Source: Nodosilinea sp. LEGE 07298
Lineage (GTDB): Bacteria; Cyanobacteriota; Cyanobacteriia; Phormidesmidales; Phormidesmidaceae
NCBI RefSeq assembly: GCF_015207265.1
Contig: NZ_JADEXE010000030.1
Span: 1 to 37,233, forward strand
Direction of reading: 5' to 3'
Length of the DNA stretch: 37,233 bases
Part shown: positions 1 through 9,100 of the stretch, piece after piece
Numbering within the stretch: position 1 is the first letter of the stretch
Layout: every line of letters starts with the position of its first letter
Notes under the pieces: generated by a model
Database searches by the model: none
What the model was told of the DNA's origin: nothing
Seen by the model: only the letters and a program-made list of their open reading frames with translations
Made by a program: the position numbers and the translations under genes

Positions 1-981
1 GCCACAGCCACCACCGCCGCCACCAAATCCACCGCCGTAGCCGCCACCGTACGAACTAGACACAGAAATAGGTCGTTCCGAAATATCCTCACGATAGGTT
101 CGACGGTAATTGCAAAGGCTACAGGCGTAGCCCACTTCTTTTTCCCCTTTGCTGTAAGCTTTTGCTGGACGGGTCACCCAATTTACTCGGTATATGCTTC
201 GTTTACCGCAGCTAGGACAAGACCGTTGTGTAAAGAAACGCAATAAGCCTATCCCAGTCACGATCGCCATGAACCCGAGCCATATTCGAGGGACAGTCAT
301 GATCGCGGTTGATGTTTGAGCACTTTCAACATCGAGAATGCCTGTCGGAAAACGTACTTTGATATCTAAAAACTGCCTCGGTGCTATGGGTTGGTCGACA
401 ACAAATTCCAGAGTATTCGGTCCTACTTGTCGGCTGGTTGCCGTGACTCCTTCACTTGTAACCTGACTGATTTTACCGACCAGTTCATCCGGTAGATGAA
501 CGGTTACTTTGCCCTGTTTAATGTCTGCATTGCGTTCTGGAAAGAGGGCTCGCCAATAAATCTGGCTGTTTTCTCCCTGGATTTGTACACCTCCGATGAC
601 GCGGTATTGCACTTTAAATGTGTGAGATTCTGGAGCGGCTAAATCGTGCCGCCAACGAATCCAATACTGATTGTCCTCAGTTCCAGTTTGAATCGGAAGC
701 TGTGCGTTCCCTTCATAGACTGCAACATCCGTAATTCGTCCAACTTTATCGAGGGGGATATATCGATAGCGTTGATTGGTGTGATCTGCTGTAAAGGTGT
801 ATTTTTGCGTTTCGGTGATCACCATGTCGCCGTTTGATTCTAGGTCGATATCGACATTAATGAAGTCCCAGTAAAAGGGTGAGGCCGCTTGAGCCAGGCC
901 GATGCCTAAACTGATCAAACAGGTACACAGGCCTATGGCTAACCAGCGCCCGAAACGGGGTATAGTTTTGACGTTAAACAT
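1..981 (-). CDS. DUF2207-type membrane protein with zinc ribbon and Gly-rich tail (3' end beyond window)
   Basis: The minus-strand frame is open for 327 codons from ATG at 981 to the window edge with no stop, so the C-terminus is missing. Residues about 12-33 form a signal peptide ending near AQAA. An extracytoplasmic beta-rich region of about 190 residues follows, containing the Y-R-Y-I-P-L-D and Y-W-I-R-W stretches typical of DUF2207. A membrane helix lies at about residues 233-252. A cytoplasmic part then carries two Cys-x2-Cys pairs (SCPSCG and ACSLCN), which suggest a zinc ribbon. The visible end is almost pure Ser/Tyr/Gly. DUF2207 proteins are widespread predicted membrane proteins with no firm function, and some have a Gly-rich cytoplasmic tail like this one. 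It is divergent from the downstream NTPase, with 215 bases between the two starts. Confidence 0.8.
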   Translation of the reverse strand, partial: MFNVKTIPRFGRWLAIGLCTCLISLGIGLAQAASPFYWDFINVDIDLESNGDMVITETQKYTFTADHTNQRYRYIPLDKVGRITDVAVYEGNAQLPIQTGTEDNQYWIRWRHDLAAPESHTFKVQYRVIGGVQIQGENSQIYWRALFPERNADIKQGKVTVHLPDELVGKISQVTSEGVTATSRQVGPNTLEFVVDQPIAPRQFLDIKVRFPTGILDVESAQTSTAIMTVPRIWLGFMAIVTGIGLLRFFTQRSCPSCGKRSIYRVNWVTRPAKAYSKGEKEVGYACSLCNYRRTYREDISERPISVSSSYGGGYGGGFGGGGGGCG

Positions 982-1196
982 GATTCATTCCGTTGAATGT
1001 TCGTTAAGGTGTTACTTCGGTTGTTCCACCTCAATGGCTTTAACCTTAGGCAAAACAAGGGTTAGGCAGACCATAAGCCGCGTTATGAAACAGGTTATGA
1101 ATTGCGGCTTGGCACTGTGCTTTCGAGTTGAGCTTTCCCTATCAGTTGCTATGCTGAAAGGCATCAACGGTGAAAGAAACCCTATTTCTCTAGCCC

Positions 1197-2528
1197 ATGG
1201 CTGCTGAGCATGAACTCTTCCAGGAAGCGCAGACCCAGTGGGACCTGGAGAAGCTGTACGCCGATTTGGCGATCGCCAAACAAGAGATTGCCCCTCACAA
1301 GCAGCCGTCCTTAACACCGGTAGAGCGAGAACTCTTGCGAGGGTTGCTCTGCCGCTACAGCCCAACCGAGATTGCGGCCCAGCGCTTCACTGCGCCTAAA
1401 ACCGTTGAGGTCAGCCTGAGCAACAGTCTCTACCGCTATGTCGAAGTCTTGACCCAGCGTGACCTGAATACTCTGGAAAGCTGGCGGGATGTGGCGAACT
1501 GGTTAGCCACGGCAGGCTATGAGTCGGCGCGGCTAGAAATCAACTGGTCGCAGGTGCCGGATGTGCCTGTATTTTATGGGCGGGAAGAGGAACTGACGAC
1601 GCTTAAAACCTGGACCACCGAGCCGCAGGCCTGCCGCATGGTCATGGTCTTGGGGCCGGGCGGCATCGGTAAAACGAGCCTGCTGGTGAAACTGGCGGAG
1701 CAAATCCAGAACCAGTTTGATGGCTTGATCTGGCAATCTCTGCGCCATGCGCCGCCGCTGGAAAAAATGCTGCACCATTGGCTCACGCAGTTCCGCAGTC
1801 TGCACCCTGTGCCCGCTGGGGACGTGCACGACCAACTCTGCGGCCTGACGGAGTATCTGCGCACCCGTCGCTGCCTAATTGTGCTCGATAACCTGGACAC
1901 GATTTTGCGCGAAGGAGACTTTGCCGGACACTACCGGGACGGCTACGAAAATTATGGAGATTTGCTGCGACGACTCGGCGAAGAACAGCACCAGAGCTGT
2001 GTCTTGATCACCAGCCGGGAGTCGACCAAGGAAATCGTCATGCTCGATGGACCCAGTCGCCCGGTGCGATCGCTGGAGCTGCCCGGCCTCGGCCCCGCCG
2101 CTGAAGGCATTTTGCAAGAGGCCAATCTATCGGACGAAAAGCAGTGGGGGCAGCTCATCCGCATCTATCGCGGCAATCCCCTGGTGCTGAAGATTGTCGC
2201 CTCCAACATTCGCGAGTTGTTTAGCGGCAGCGTCAGCAACTTTTTGAAGCAGCGGATTACCCTGATTACCAGCGACGTGAGCTTTTTGATTGAGCAGCAG
2301 TTCCAGCGATTGTCGGTGGCGGAGCAAGAGCTGCTCTATACCCTGGCAAAAATTCGGGAACCCGTTGATGTGGAGCGGCTACAGCAGGAACTCACGCCAA
2401 ATATCTTGCAGCCGTTGGGGTCGCTGGTGCGGCGATCGCTGGTCGAAAAAAGTGCGGCAGGCTTTACGCTGCGGCCCGTAGTGATGGAGTACGTGTGCGA
2501 TCGCATGTCCCGTGAGGCGTCGCCATGA
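1197..2528 (+). CDS. STAND NTPase: vMAP-type N-terminal HTH plus NB-ARC, no C-terminal sensor repeats
   Basis: A 443-residue protein. Residues about 38-110 resemble the N-terminal helix-turn-helix of vWA-MoxR-associated (vMAP) proteins, seen as LTPVERELLRGLL followed by a second helix pair. The NB-ARC core follows: Walker A GPGGIGKT at 153-160, Walker B LIVLDNLD at 227-234, a sensor-like VLITSRE, and GNPLVLK, the GxP motif. A short winged-helix-like end (about 360-440) closes the protein. Cyanobacterial relatives usually carry WD40 or TPR sensor repeats after NB-ARC, and these are absent here. The start is fixed by an in-frame TAG at 1191-1193 just upstream; no good ribosome site is visible. 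It shares four bases (ATGA) with the kinase gene, implying translational coupling. NB-ARC NTPases act as ATP-driven switches in signalling and conflict systems. The exact role here is unknown. Confidence 0.85.
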   Translation: MAAEHELFQEAQTQWDLEKLYADLAIAKQEIAPHKQPSLTPVERELLRGLLCRYSPTEIAAQRFTAPKTVEVSLSNSLYRYVEVLTQRDLNTLESWRDVANWLATAGYESARLEINWSQVPDVPVFYGREEELTTLKTWTTEPQACRMVMVLGPGGIGKTSLLVKLAEQIQNQFDGLIWQSLRHAPPLEKMLHHWLTQFRSLHPVPAGDVHDQLCGLTEYLRTRRCLIVLDNLDTILREGDFAGHYRDGYENYGDLLRRLGEEQHQSCVLITSRESTKEIVMLDGPSRPVRSLELPGLGPAAEGILQEANLSDEKQWGQLIRIYRGNPLVLKIVASNIRELFSGSVSNFLKQRITLITSDVSFLIEQQFQRLSVAEQELLYTLAKIREPVDVERLQQELTPNILQPLGSLVRRSLVEKSAAGFTLRPVVMEYVCDRMSREASP

Positions 2529-3577
2529 GCTACTGCATCAACCCCAAATGCTCCCAGCGGCAGCAGTCTGACGCGTTAGTCACGTGCGCGGCCTGCGGCA
2601 CGGATCTGATCGTGTGCGATCGCTACCGGCTGCTGCGTCCCCTGCGAGAGCTGGATGACTGGCTGCCGACCGATATTTTTGAGGTCGCAGATCAGGGCAG
2701 GCTCAAAGTCATGAAGGTACTCAAGCAGCCTAAATGGCAGCCCCTATTTGAGCGAGAGGCCCAGACCCTCCAACAGCTCGAAAATCCCGGTATTCCTAGG
2801 GTCGAGCCGGACGGCTACTTCACCGTCACGACCTCTGAGGGCCAATCGCTGGCTTGCCTGGTGATGGAAAAAATTGAGGGGCTGACGCTGGAGCAGTGGT
2901 TAGCAAAGCATGGCCCCGTCGATCAAACCCTGGCTCAGGAGTGGCTACGGCAGGTGAGCGAAATTTTGGCCCTGATTCACCAAACGGAGCTGTTCCATCG
3001 AGACATCAAGCTCTCCAACCTGATGCTGCGATCCCAGGGACACCTGGCCCTGATTGACTTTGGCTCCGTTCGCCAGATGTCAAATACCTACTTGGCGAAA
3101 ATCGGCGGCCAGCGGGATATCACCAGCATCGTTTCCCCCGGCTACACCCCTCTAGAGCAGATCAACGGCAAAGCTGTACCGCAGTCAGACTTTTATGCCC
3201 TGGGGCGATCGCTGGTTCACCTCCTGACCGGCCAACACCCGGTCGACTTGGAAACCGATGACGCAACGGGTGCCTTAAACTGGCGCGGGTCTGCTCCCCA
3301 CGTCGATCGCTGGTTTGCCGAACTGATCGACGACCTAATGGCCCCCTTCCCCGGACAGCGCCCGCTCAATGCCCAAGAGATTTTGCGACGGCTCGATGCC
3401 AAGCCTGTGAGACCGAGTCAGAATGCCGAGCAATTCTGGATGCAGTGGCTGATGGGGCTCAACATTGCCCTGCTGCTCGTGCATGGGGTGTTGGGCTGGC
3501 GCTGGGTACAGCAGCAAAACGCGCGACCATTTTTGGAAACAGGGCAGGCGGTGGTGAGACAGTTGCCCTTAACCTAA
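2525..3577 (+). CDS. Zinc-ribbon Ser/Thr protein kinase with C-terminal membrane helix
   Basis: A 350-residue kinase. The N-terminus has a four-cysteine zinc ribbon (C4, C9, C21, C24), common on cyanobacterial Hanks-type kinases. The catalytic lysine is probably K64 (VMKVLK). The HRDIKLSN catalytic loop has HRD at 158-160, DFG is at 178-180, and the activation segment ends GYTPLEQ. The usual glycine-rich loop is not recognisable between residues 38 and 60, so nucleotide binding may be atypical, although the other catalytic residues are present. A single hydrophobic helix at about 308-326 probably anchors it to the membrane with only some 25 residues beyond. It overlaps the NB-ARC gene by four bases, so both are made from one mRNA. 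A kinase acting with, or under, the NTPase is inference from the overlap. Confidence 0.88.
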   Translation: MSYCINPKCSQRQQSDALVTCAACGTDLIVCDRYRLLRPLRELDDWLPTDIFEVADQGRLKVMKVLKQPKWQPLFEREAQTLQQLENPGIPRVEPDGYFTVTTSEGQSLACLVMEKIEGLTLEQWLAKHGPVDQTLAQEWLRQVSEILALIHQTELFHRDIKLSNLMLRSQGHLALIDFGSVRQMSNTYLAKIGGQRDITSIVSPGYTPLEQINGKAVPQSDFYALGRSLVHLLTGQHPVDLETDDATGALNWRGSAPHVDRWFAELIDDLMAPFPGQRPLNAQEILRRLDAKPVRPSQNAEQFWMQWLMGLNIALLLVHGVLGWRWVQQQNARPFLETGQAVVRQLPLT

Positions 3578-3585
3578 ACCTGCCC

Positions 3586-4884
3586 CTACGAAGTTGCCAA
3601 CAATTCCCGCGTTTCCGATGCCGCTGCCCGCATCGCATCTTCGGCCGTGCTATCCCCTGTCAAAACCCGCGAGAGGTAAGTCTGCAGAATGCGAGACGCC
3701 TGATCGTATTGAGGAATTTGGGGGCGAAAGACGGAATTATTCTCTAGTGCCTCTAAGACCTCAGGAAAGAAGGGATACACGCCCGTGATTTCGGGATCAG
3801 TGTACAGGTCAGTACGGCTAGGCAGATGGGCCGAATTGAGGACAAACTGCTGTTGGGCCGCAGCACTGGTGAGAAATGCGATCGCCCGTCTCGCAGCCTC
3901 AGGATGAGTCGCATTTTGGGCAATGCCAAAGCCCCACCCACCGCGACAGCCTTGGGGAGCGCGACCAGTCGCCGCCACCACCGAAGCTAGACCCACCTGT
4001 CCCGCTAAGGGCGAATCATTCTGGTTCGCTCGTTTCCAGAAATGGGGCCAGTTTCGCACGAATAGGCTTTGCTCTCCTAGAAACTGTCTGAAGGACTCCG
4101 TTTCGCCGTAGCTGACAACCAGTTGCGGGGAGACGCCCTGACGCATCGTGTCCGCTAAAAAGGTGGCAGCGGCGATAGCCTCCGCCTGATCCAACCCCAC
4201 AGCTCCCGTGCTCGGCTCAATCCAAAAGCCGCCATAGCCCGTCAATACTTCGACAAAATTCACTACCAGCCCCTCATACTGGCGTCCCTGCCAGAGATAG
4301 CCCCACGGAACCAGGCCCTGGGCCTGCACTCGTTGAGATTGGGCCATCAAGGCTTCGAATGTTTGGGCGGGTTCTACTCCCAGCTCTGCCATGAGCACCT
4401 GGTTGTAAAACAGCAGCCCCAAGTCAGCCCGAAACGGGAGCCGATACAGGGTATCTTGGTAGCGCCCTGCGGCCAGTTCACTCGGCAGGAATTTTGCTAA
4501 TTCCGCTTCAGGCAACAAGTCCGACAAATCTTGCAGCCACCCTTCGCTGGCAAACCAGGGCAGCCACACCACATCCATATAAACCAGGTCATGCTGCGGG
4601 CTACCAGTACTGAGATCGGCGGTATAGATCGCTTTGGCCTGGTCAGTGTTGTAATCCCCCTGGACCAGTTCCAGGCGAATATCGGGGTTTTGGGCTCTAA
4701 AGTCGGCCACTAGCGGTTGCCAGGCTGCTGCCTCATCCAGCGGCACCACAAACGACAGCGGAATTGGACCCGATGGAGGCCAACTCACCCACCAAACCGC
4801 CAAGCCCAGGAGTTGCACCAGGAGTAACCCGGCCAGAAAGGCGATCGCTAACCGATTAGGAACTTTGAAAAACGGAAGACGCAT
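3586..4884 (-). CDS. Family 1 extracellular solute-binding protein (sugar ABC type)
   Basis: A 432-residue protein with an N-terminal hydrophobic segment (about 12-35) acting as signal peptide or anchor; no lipobox cysteine is seen. The mature part has the family 1 (MalE-like) pattern: PLVADFRAQNPDIRLELV, then HDLVYMDVVWLPWFASEGWL, and late in the protein AARRAIAFLTSAAAQQQFV. Such proteins bind sugars or other small solutes outside the membrane and deliver them to an ABC importer. No permease or ATPase gene is adjacent, so it is an orphan here. It converges with the kinase gene with eight bases between the stops. The bases around its start codon nearly match those of the secreted-protein gene that starts at 18819. 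Confidence 0.85.
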   Translation of the reverse strand: MRLPFFKVPNRLAIAFLAGLLLVQLLGLAVWWVSWPPSGPIPLSFVVPLDEAAAWQPLVADFRAQNPDIRLELVQGDYNTDQAKAIYTADLSTGSPQHDLVYMDVVWLPWFASEGWLQDLSDLLPEAELAKFLPSELAAGRYQDTLYRLPFRADLGLLFYNQVLMAELGVEPAQTFEALMAQSQRVQAQGLVPWGYLWQGRQYEGLVVNFVEVLTGYGGFWIEPSTGAVGLDQAEAIAAATFLADTMRQGVSPQLVVSYGETESFRQFLGEQSLFVRNWPHFWKRANQNDSPLAGQVGLASVVAATGRAPQGCRGGWGFGIAQNATHPEAARRAIAFLTSAAAQQQFVLNSAHLPSRTDLYTDPEITGVYPFFPEVLEALENNSVFRPQIPQYDQASRILQTYLSRVLTGDSTAEDAMRAAASETRELLATS

Positions 4885-5190
4885 GAGTCAAGCCTGACCG
4901 TGACCAGTCTCGTCCAGAATAGGCGAAGCTGGCCTGGATTGAGCACAAACTATGCTGCTTAAGGGAAAGCCCCCAGCGGCGAAGGCTAATGCTTACGACG
5001 CGGCCCGTCTTCTCTTCCAACGTCATATGAGGTGATGAAGAGACGTATTTTCCGATTTCCTGTGGATATCTGGAGGGAGTTGGGCTTGGCGCTGATATAG
5101 GGAAACTGCGATCGCCTAGCAGCCCCCTTAGAGGGCTGATTCGACGGTTATCTTGTCTTTGGCCTTACATATGAGACAAATGCTCGCTCG
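4885..5190. other. Non-coding stretch upstream of the solute-binding protein gene
   Basis: No convincing gene is seen. It should hold the promoter of the solute-binding protein gene. A short hairpin at 5120-5138 (CAGCCC/GGGCTG arms) lies past the stop of the WGR gene but has no U-run, so it is at best a weak terminator. One HIP1 octamer lies at about 5109. Confidence 0.5.
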
Positions 5191-5379
5191 CTAATCCAGC
5201 ATATACCCCCGATAGCGTCGGCGCTTAAGGAGATCCTGTATCAGCCGATGGCCGTCTTCAAGGTCAACGCACAAGGTTTCACGCTGGCCACCCTTGCCGG
5301 TTCGGCGGCCACCCCACTTGCGCAGTAAGACCCATTCACCAAATAGGTTCTGACGTAGGGCGCACCAGTAAGTAGGCAA
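5191..5379 (-). CDS. Small WGR-domain protein, probably 5'-truncated
   Basis: A 62-residue frame that reads as most of a WGR domain: NLFGEWVLLRKWGGR, then a basic RLIQDLLKRRRYRGY end. WGR domains are short nucleic-acid-associated modules found in PARPs and as stand-alone bacterial proteins. The only start in frame is TTG at 5379, and the first beta strand (YWCALRQ) begins almost at once. Six bases upstream a palindromic repeat begins (5385-5450). The natural start was therefore probably displaced by the repeat, and the gene may be expressed from TTG or be a remnant. The domain match is fairly clear; expression is not. Confidence 0.5.
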   Translation of the reverse strand: MPTYWCALRQNLFGEWVLLRKWGGRRTGKGGQRETLCVDLEDGHRLIQDLLKRRRYRGYMLD

Positions 5380-5384
5380 GTCGA

Positions 5385-5450
5385 TGTAGGTTGGGTTGAG
5401 GCACGAAACCCAACGCCCGCATGGGTACGCTATCGCTAACCCATCCTACA
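5385..5450. repeat. 66-bp palindromic dispersed repeat (MITE-like)
   Basis: The ends are inverted repeats (TGTAGGTTGGGTT and AACCCATCCTACA, 12 of 13 paired). Inside are two smaller stem-loops, GGGTT...AACCC and GGGT...ACCC-like. Elements of this look are common between cyanobacterial genes; that is recall, not a search. There is no coding capacity. It sits at the 5' edge of the WGR gene. Confidence 0.7.
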
Positions 5451-5547
5451 TTTGAATTGGCCAACTCACTTAGTAGCGAGTAATCAAGCAGAATATGGTG
5501 TAGTAATCAGCTTTTTACTCTTTAAGTTAATAAAGCATGTTACGCAG

Positions 5548-5585
5548 AATCCCCCTAGATTCTGACGGCAGAAACTAGAGGGATT
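5548..5585. repeat. 38-base near-perfect hairpin
   Basis: Two 17-base arms (5548-5564 and 5569-5585) around an ACGG tetraloop, paired at 15 of 17 positions. No U-run follows on either strand, which argues against a simple intrinsic terminator. It could be a small palindromic repeat or the core of an RNA. Confidence 0.6.
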
Positions 5586-5954
5586 AATAATTAAGATTCA
5601 AACGGATTTTTGAAGTGGAATAATCCGCTTACGATGCTCAACTACAGACCCGAGGGACTTCCTCAAATGAGTTTTGCTACGCAGAGATGCCTCGATATCA
5701 CTTGTAAAAGGGTTTAGCTTCCTAGATATCTATCGCAGAGCTCTCTAAGCTTTAGGGAAGGAAGTATCAACAGCTAAGTAGAGTACCGTTGATTGATTTT
5801 GAGAGAATAGATCCAGACGTTAACGAGATAAAAACCTCCTACTTAACGATGGCTGAACTATTTGAAATCGAGGAAGGTTTTCTTTTCCTCTTGTTATTAG
5901 GTTAACCCCTATATTGGTCAAGTCATCGGGTTGATACCAAAGTTTATCTTTCGG

Positions 5955-6098
5955 TTAACCGCTACTCTCATCGCCCTCAGCAAGCCGCCGCAGGTAATAG
6001 AGCCGCCACCGCTCATCTGCCGTCAGCGTTGGGAATACCCAAAGACGGGTGGGCATTAGCTCACCCGTCTTGATGCTCCAACTATCCACTGCTTTCAA
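5955..6098 (-). pseudogene. Possible small frame or gene remnant, unrecognised
   Basis: A minus-strand frame from TTG at 6098 to TAA at 5955 encodes 47 residues with normal amino-acid composition, ending LTADERWRLYYLRRLAEG and a short tail. An ATG (MPTRLWVFPTL) lies partway in. It looks more protein-like than random sequence, but I do not recognise a family and no ribosome site is evident. The hairpin at 6042-6071 lies inside it, so either the hairpin is a terminator and the frame is chance, or this is the C-terminal relic of a lost gene. Confidence 0.22.
6042..6071 (-). terminator. Probable terminator hairpin of the giant protein gene
   Basis: Thirteen-base arms (AAGACGGGTGGGC and GCTCACCCGTCTT) with one G-U pair close on an ATTA loop. 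On the minus strand it follows the stop of the 1602-residue gene by about 70 bases and is followed by TTTGGG, a short U-run. The stem is strong; the terminator role is likely but unproven. Confidence 0.5.
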
Positions 6099-6108
6099 AG
6101 AGAAACCG

Positions 6109-6128
6109 GAGGCTTCCGCAGAAGCCTC
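6109..6128. repeat. Short perfect hairpin after the giant gene stop
   Basis: GAGGCTTC and GAAGCCTC pair perfectly around CGCA, 15 bases past the stop codon. Similar GAAGCCTC hairpins are frequent dispersed repeats in cyanobacteria (recall). With the hairpin at 6042-6071 it makes a tandem structured 3' end. Confidence 0.45.
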
Positions 6129-6142
6129 GCGGCGAAACCCAC

Positions 6143-9100
6143 TTAATCCGGCAGAAGGTCTCTGGCTAAGGCTTCTGCACTGGCCAGGGGATTGTTAAAG
6201 TCAAACGCCATGCTGAGGGAGCGGCTCTGACCCAGGTAAACCAGGGTAAAGCCCAGTTGAATCCGGCTACTGCTAGCGGCGCTAAGGGCCAGATCGAAGC
6301 TGGCTGATCGCACGTCTAGAACACTGCCGATGCCGTTGCGGGTAATGAAGGTGCTGATGTCACCAAAGGCACCAACGGCGGCCTGAGAGCCTCTCAGGGA
6401 GGCTTGGGCTACGGTTAATCCAGCGTTAGCTGTTTCCATAGCAGCCAGGGGACCCGCCACCCGAGGATCGAGGTCGATGGGGGTGTTATCTACCCCACGC
6501 TCAACCAATCGCAGTGCCGCTTCGGCCCCCTGGAGGGTGCCGTTGGCAGTAATTAATGCCGTTTGCAGCCCACCAATTTCGATACCCAATCGAGTGATGC
6601 GATCGGGGCGACGAGGCACGCACTGTCGTCCTACAAAGGGAATGTTCACGCAGGACTGGTTATTCTGCTCCCGCCGCAGTTCTGCCTGGCGATCGCGAAT
6701 TTGCCGGTTCAGGTCATTCACTCGGTTGCGGGCACTGTTCACCGCATTTTGGGCATTCCGCAGTTCTTGCGTCGCAGAATTACGCTCTCGTTGGACAATA
6801 CCTCGCTGCTGGTTGACTGTGTCCTGAAGGCGATTGACAGTATTGCGGGCGTTCTCCACATCTCGCTCAGCCGCTCTCAGCTCAGCCGTCGCATCATTCA
6901 CGGCACTCTCAATGACACGGGTCGCTTCCCGGTTGATGAAAGCAAACAGGTCATTCTCAAACCGACCAGAGATCCGGAAGTCGGCGGCGCTGGTGAGCTG
7001 TCGGCCACTGGCGCTGATATTACAGCGGAAGCGGTTGAAGACATTGCCGCTGGTCTGGAAGCTGAACTGGTTCTCACTCACCGAGAGGTCGGTGGCGCTG
7101 GTGAAGCCCAGCAGGCTGACAGCTCCAGAGAGGCTAGCCCGCAACGGCAGGCCAGGCCCAACCTGGAGGGAAACTGACGGGTTGGCCCGACCATTGGTGC
7201 CGCTGAGGCGAAATGCACCATTCAGCATATTGATGCCCTGCACTTCGCCCTGCACCTTAGCTCCTTGAGCGGTGTCGATGTTCACCGATAGATCCGCCTG
7301 CAAGCCCCAGAGGTTAACATCCACGTCACCTTGAAGCACCACGACCCGATCACGAGCGGTCACGTCCAGAGTGGTGGTGACGCCCAGCCAGGTACCCTGC
7401 AGGAACAGGCGCTGGTTATTCAGCGCAGCTCGCGCACCCGCTAGGTCGAACCCGGCCAAAGATGCGGTGACATCGCCATTGAAGGCCACCGACGAGGGGC
7501 TGATAATGCCATCCCACTGACCGTTCACCTGTAGCGGTGAATTGGCGGGAAAGAGGCTGAGGTCGCCCCGAACCTGGAAGGTGTCGTTGAGAATTTGCAC
7601 ATCGCCATCGAAAATCTGATGGTTCAGCAGCGACAGGTGGGTGTGCCCCGCCAGCCGGAAGGCGTCGGTTTGACCTGGATTAGTGGCGCTGGGGGTGTTA
7701 ATGGCGACTAGGCCAGCTACTTCCATATCCAGCACGTTGGTGATATCGCCCGCAATCCGGAAGCCGGTGCTAAAACCCTGGGAGCCAGAGGCGGCTAACC
7801 CAAAAGCGGCGTCGAACTGGGCCACATTGGCGATTCCCCAAGTGCCGCGCAGCAGGGCGACCAGGCCTTCTTCCTCGGTCGAAGCCGATGCAGGGGGAAG
7901 GGGAGCGATCGCAAATACGTCCCTCGCCTCTTCATCGCTGCTGAATCCCAGCCGGTCATACACCCGTTGTCGGTCGGCGGTGACGCTGGCAATCTGCTGG
8001 AACTCACCAGGGGTAGTGACTAGCCAGCCTGCGCCCATTGTTAGAGGGCCGAAGGAGACATCGGCGCTGTTGACCCGGTGCTCTAGCGGTACCGACTGAA
8101 TCAGTTCATTTAACGAGAAGGTCTTGAAGCCGTTCAGCAGGTGGGCCAGGTTGCGGTAGGCGTCGATTTCGATGCCAGTATCGTCGGAGCCGAGGCGCTC
8201 ACTGCCCAGGTATTCGGGCAGCTTCAGGAAGTTGTTGGGCAGCGGGAAGGTAAAGCGCAGGTTGAAGTCTTCCGGCGGATCGTTGGGGTCGAGCAGGTAG
8301 TCGCGATCAGTGAAGAAGCGCTTCAGCTTCGAGAGCACCTCGCCCACTTCCGCCAGGTTGAGGCTGGGCTGTGGAAACTGAATGTTCGTCTCCAGGTTGA
8401 GGCCTTCCAGTCCTAGATAGTCGAGGCCCAGCTTGTCGTAGAACAGGGGAATGGGGATGGGAATGCCGGTCTGGTAGACCACAATCATGAACAGGTTGTG
8501 CAGCTCCAAACGGCGGCGCAGGTCGCGGGTGTCGGGCAGAGGCAGGGCGTCGATGTCGGGAATCAGCAGCGAACCACCCAGAGTCAGCAGATCGAACTGA
8601 TCGATATCGGCGTCTACCTGAAGCAAGAACAGACTGCCGCCCGTGAGGGTGCCAAAGGAAAGGCTGCGCAGCTCCACCCCATTCAGGGCTGGCAGAGGCA
8701 GAGGAACTGGGGTAAAGGAAGGGTACAGCAGCCGCACCGGGGGATCGCCCTCGTTGACGTGGGCATCCAGCCGGATTTCGCCCGTGGGGGTGACGGCCAG
8801 CTCAAAGGAGAAGCTGTCGGGAATCTCGACATTGAGATACTCCCGGAAGCTAGCGGGCAGGCGCTCTAACTGGTCGCCGATGACGTTGAGGGCATCGCCT
8901 AGACCATCGGGGAATTCGCCATCGGTCACCTGCTCTAGCAGGGCCACTAGCTCTTCGGTATGGAAATTGCCCTCATCGTCGAGAATCTTAATTGGCTCCA
9001 TGGGGATACCATCGGGGATACCGCTTGCGATCGCACCCAGTCCCACCGCCTCTAGCAGCAGTTTGGCCGGGGTGAGCGGAATGCTCAGCGGACGCACCAC

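Larger units (their letters stand above)
5451..6142. other. AT-rich intergenic stretch with several hairpins
   Basis: Nearly 700 bases without a convincing gene, AT-richer than the neighbours. It holds a 38-base hairpin (5548-5585), a pyrimidine-rich stem around 5874-5895, a possible small minus-strand frame (5955-6098), and two hairpins just past the giant gene (6042-6071 and 6109-6128). No recognisable tRNA or riboswitch was seen. Confidence 0.5.
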
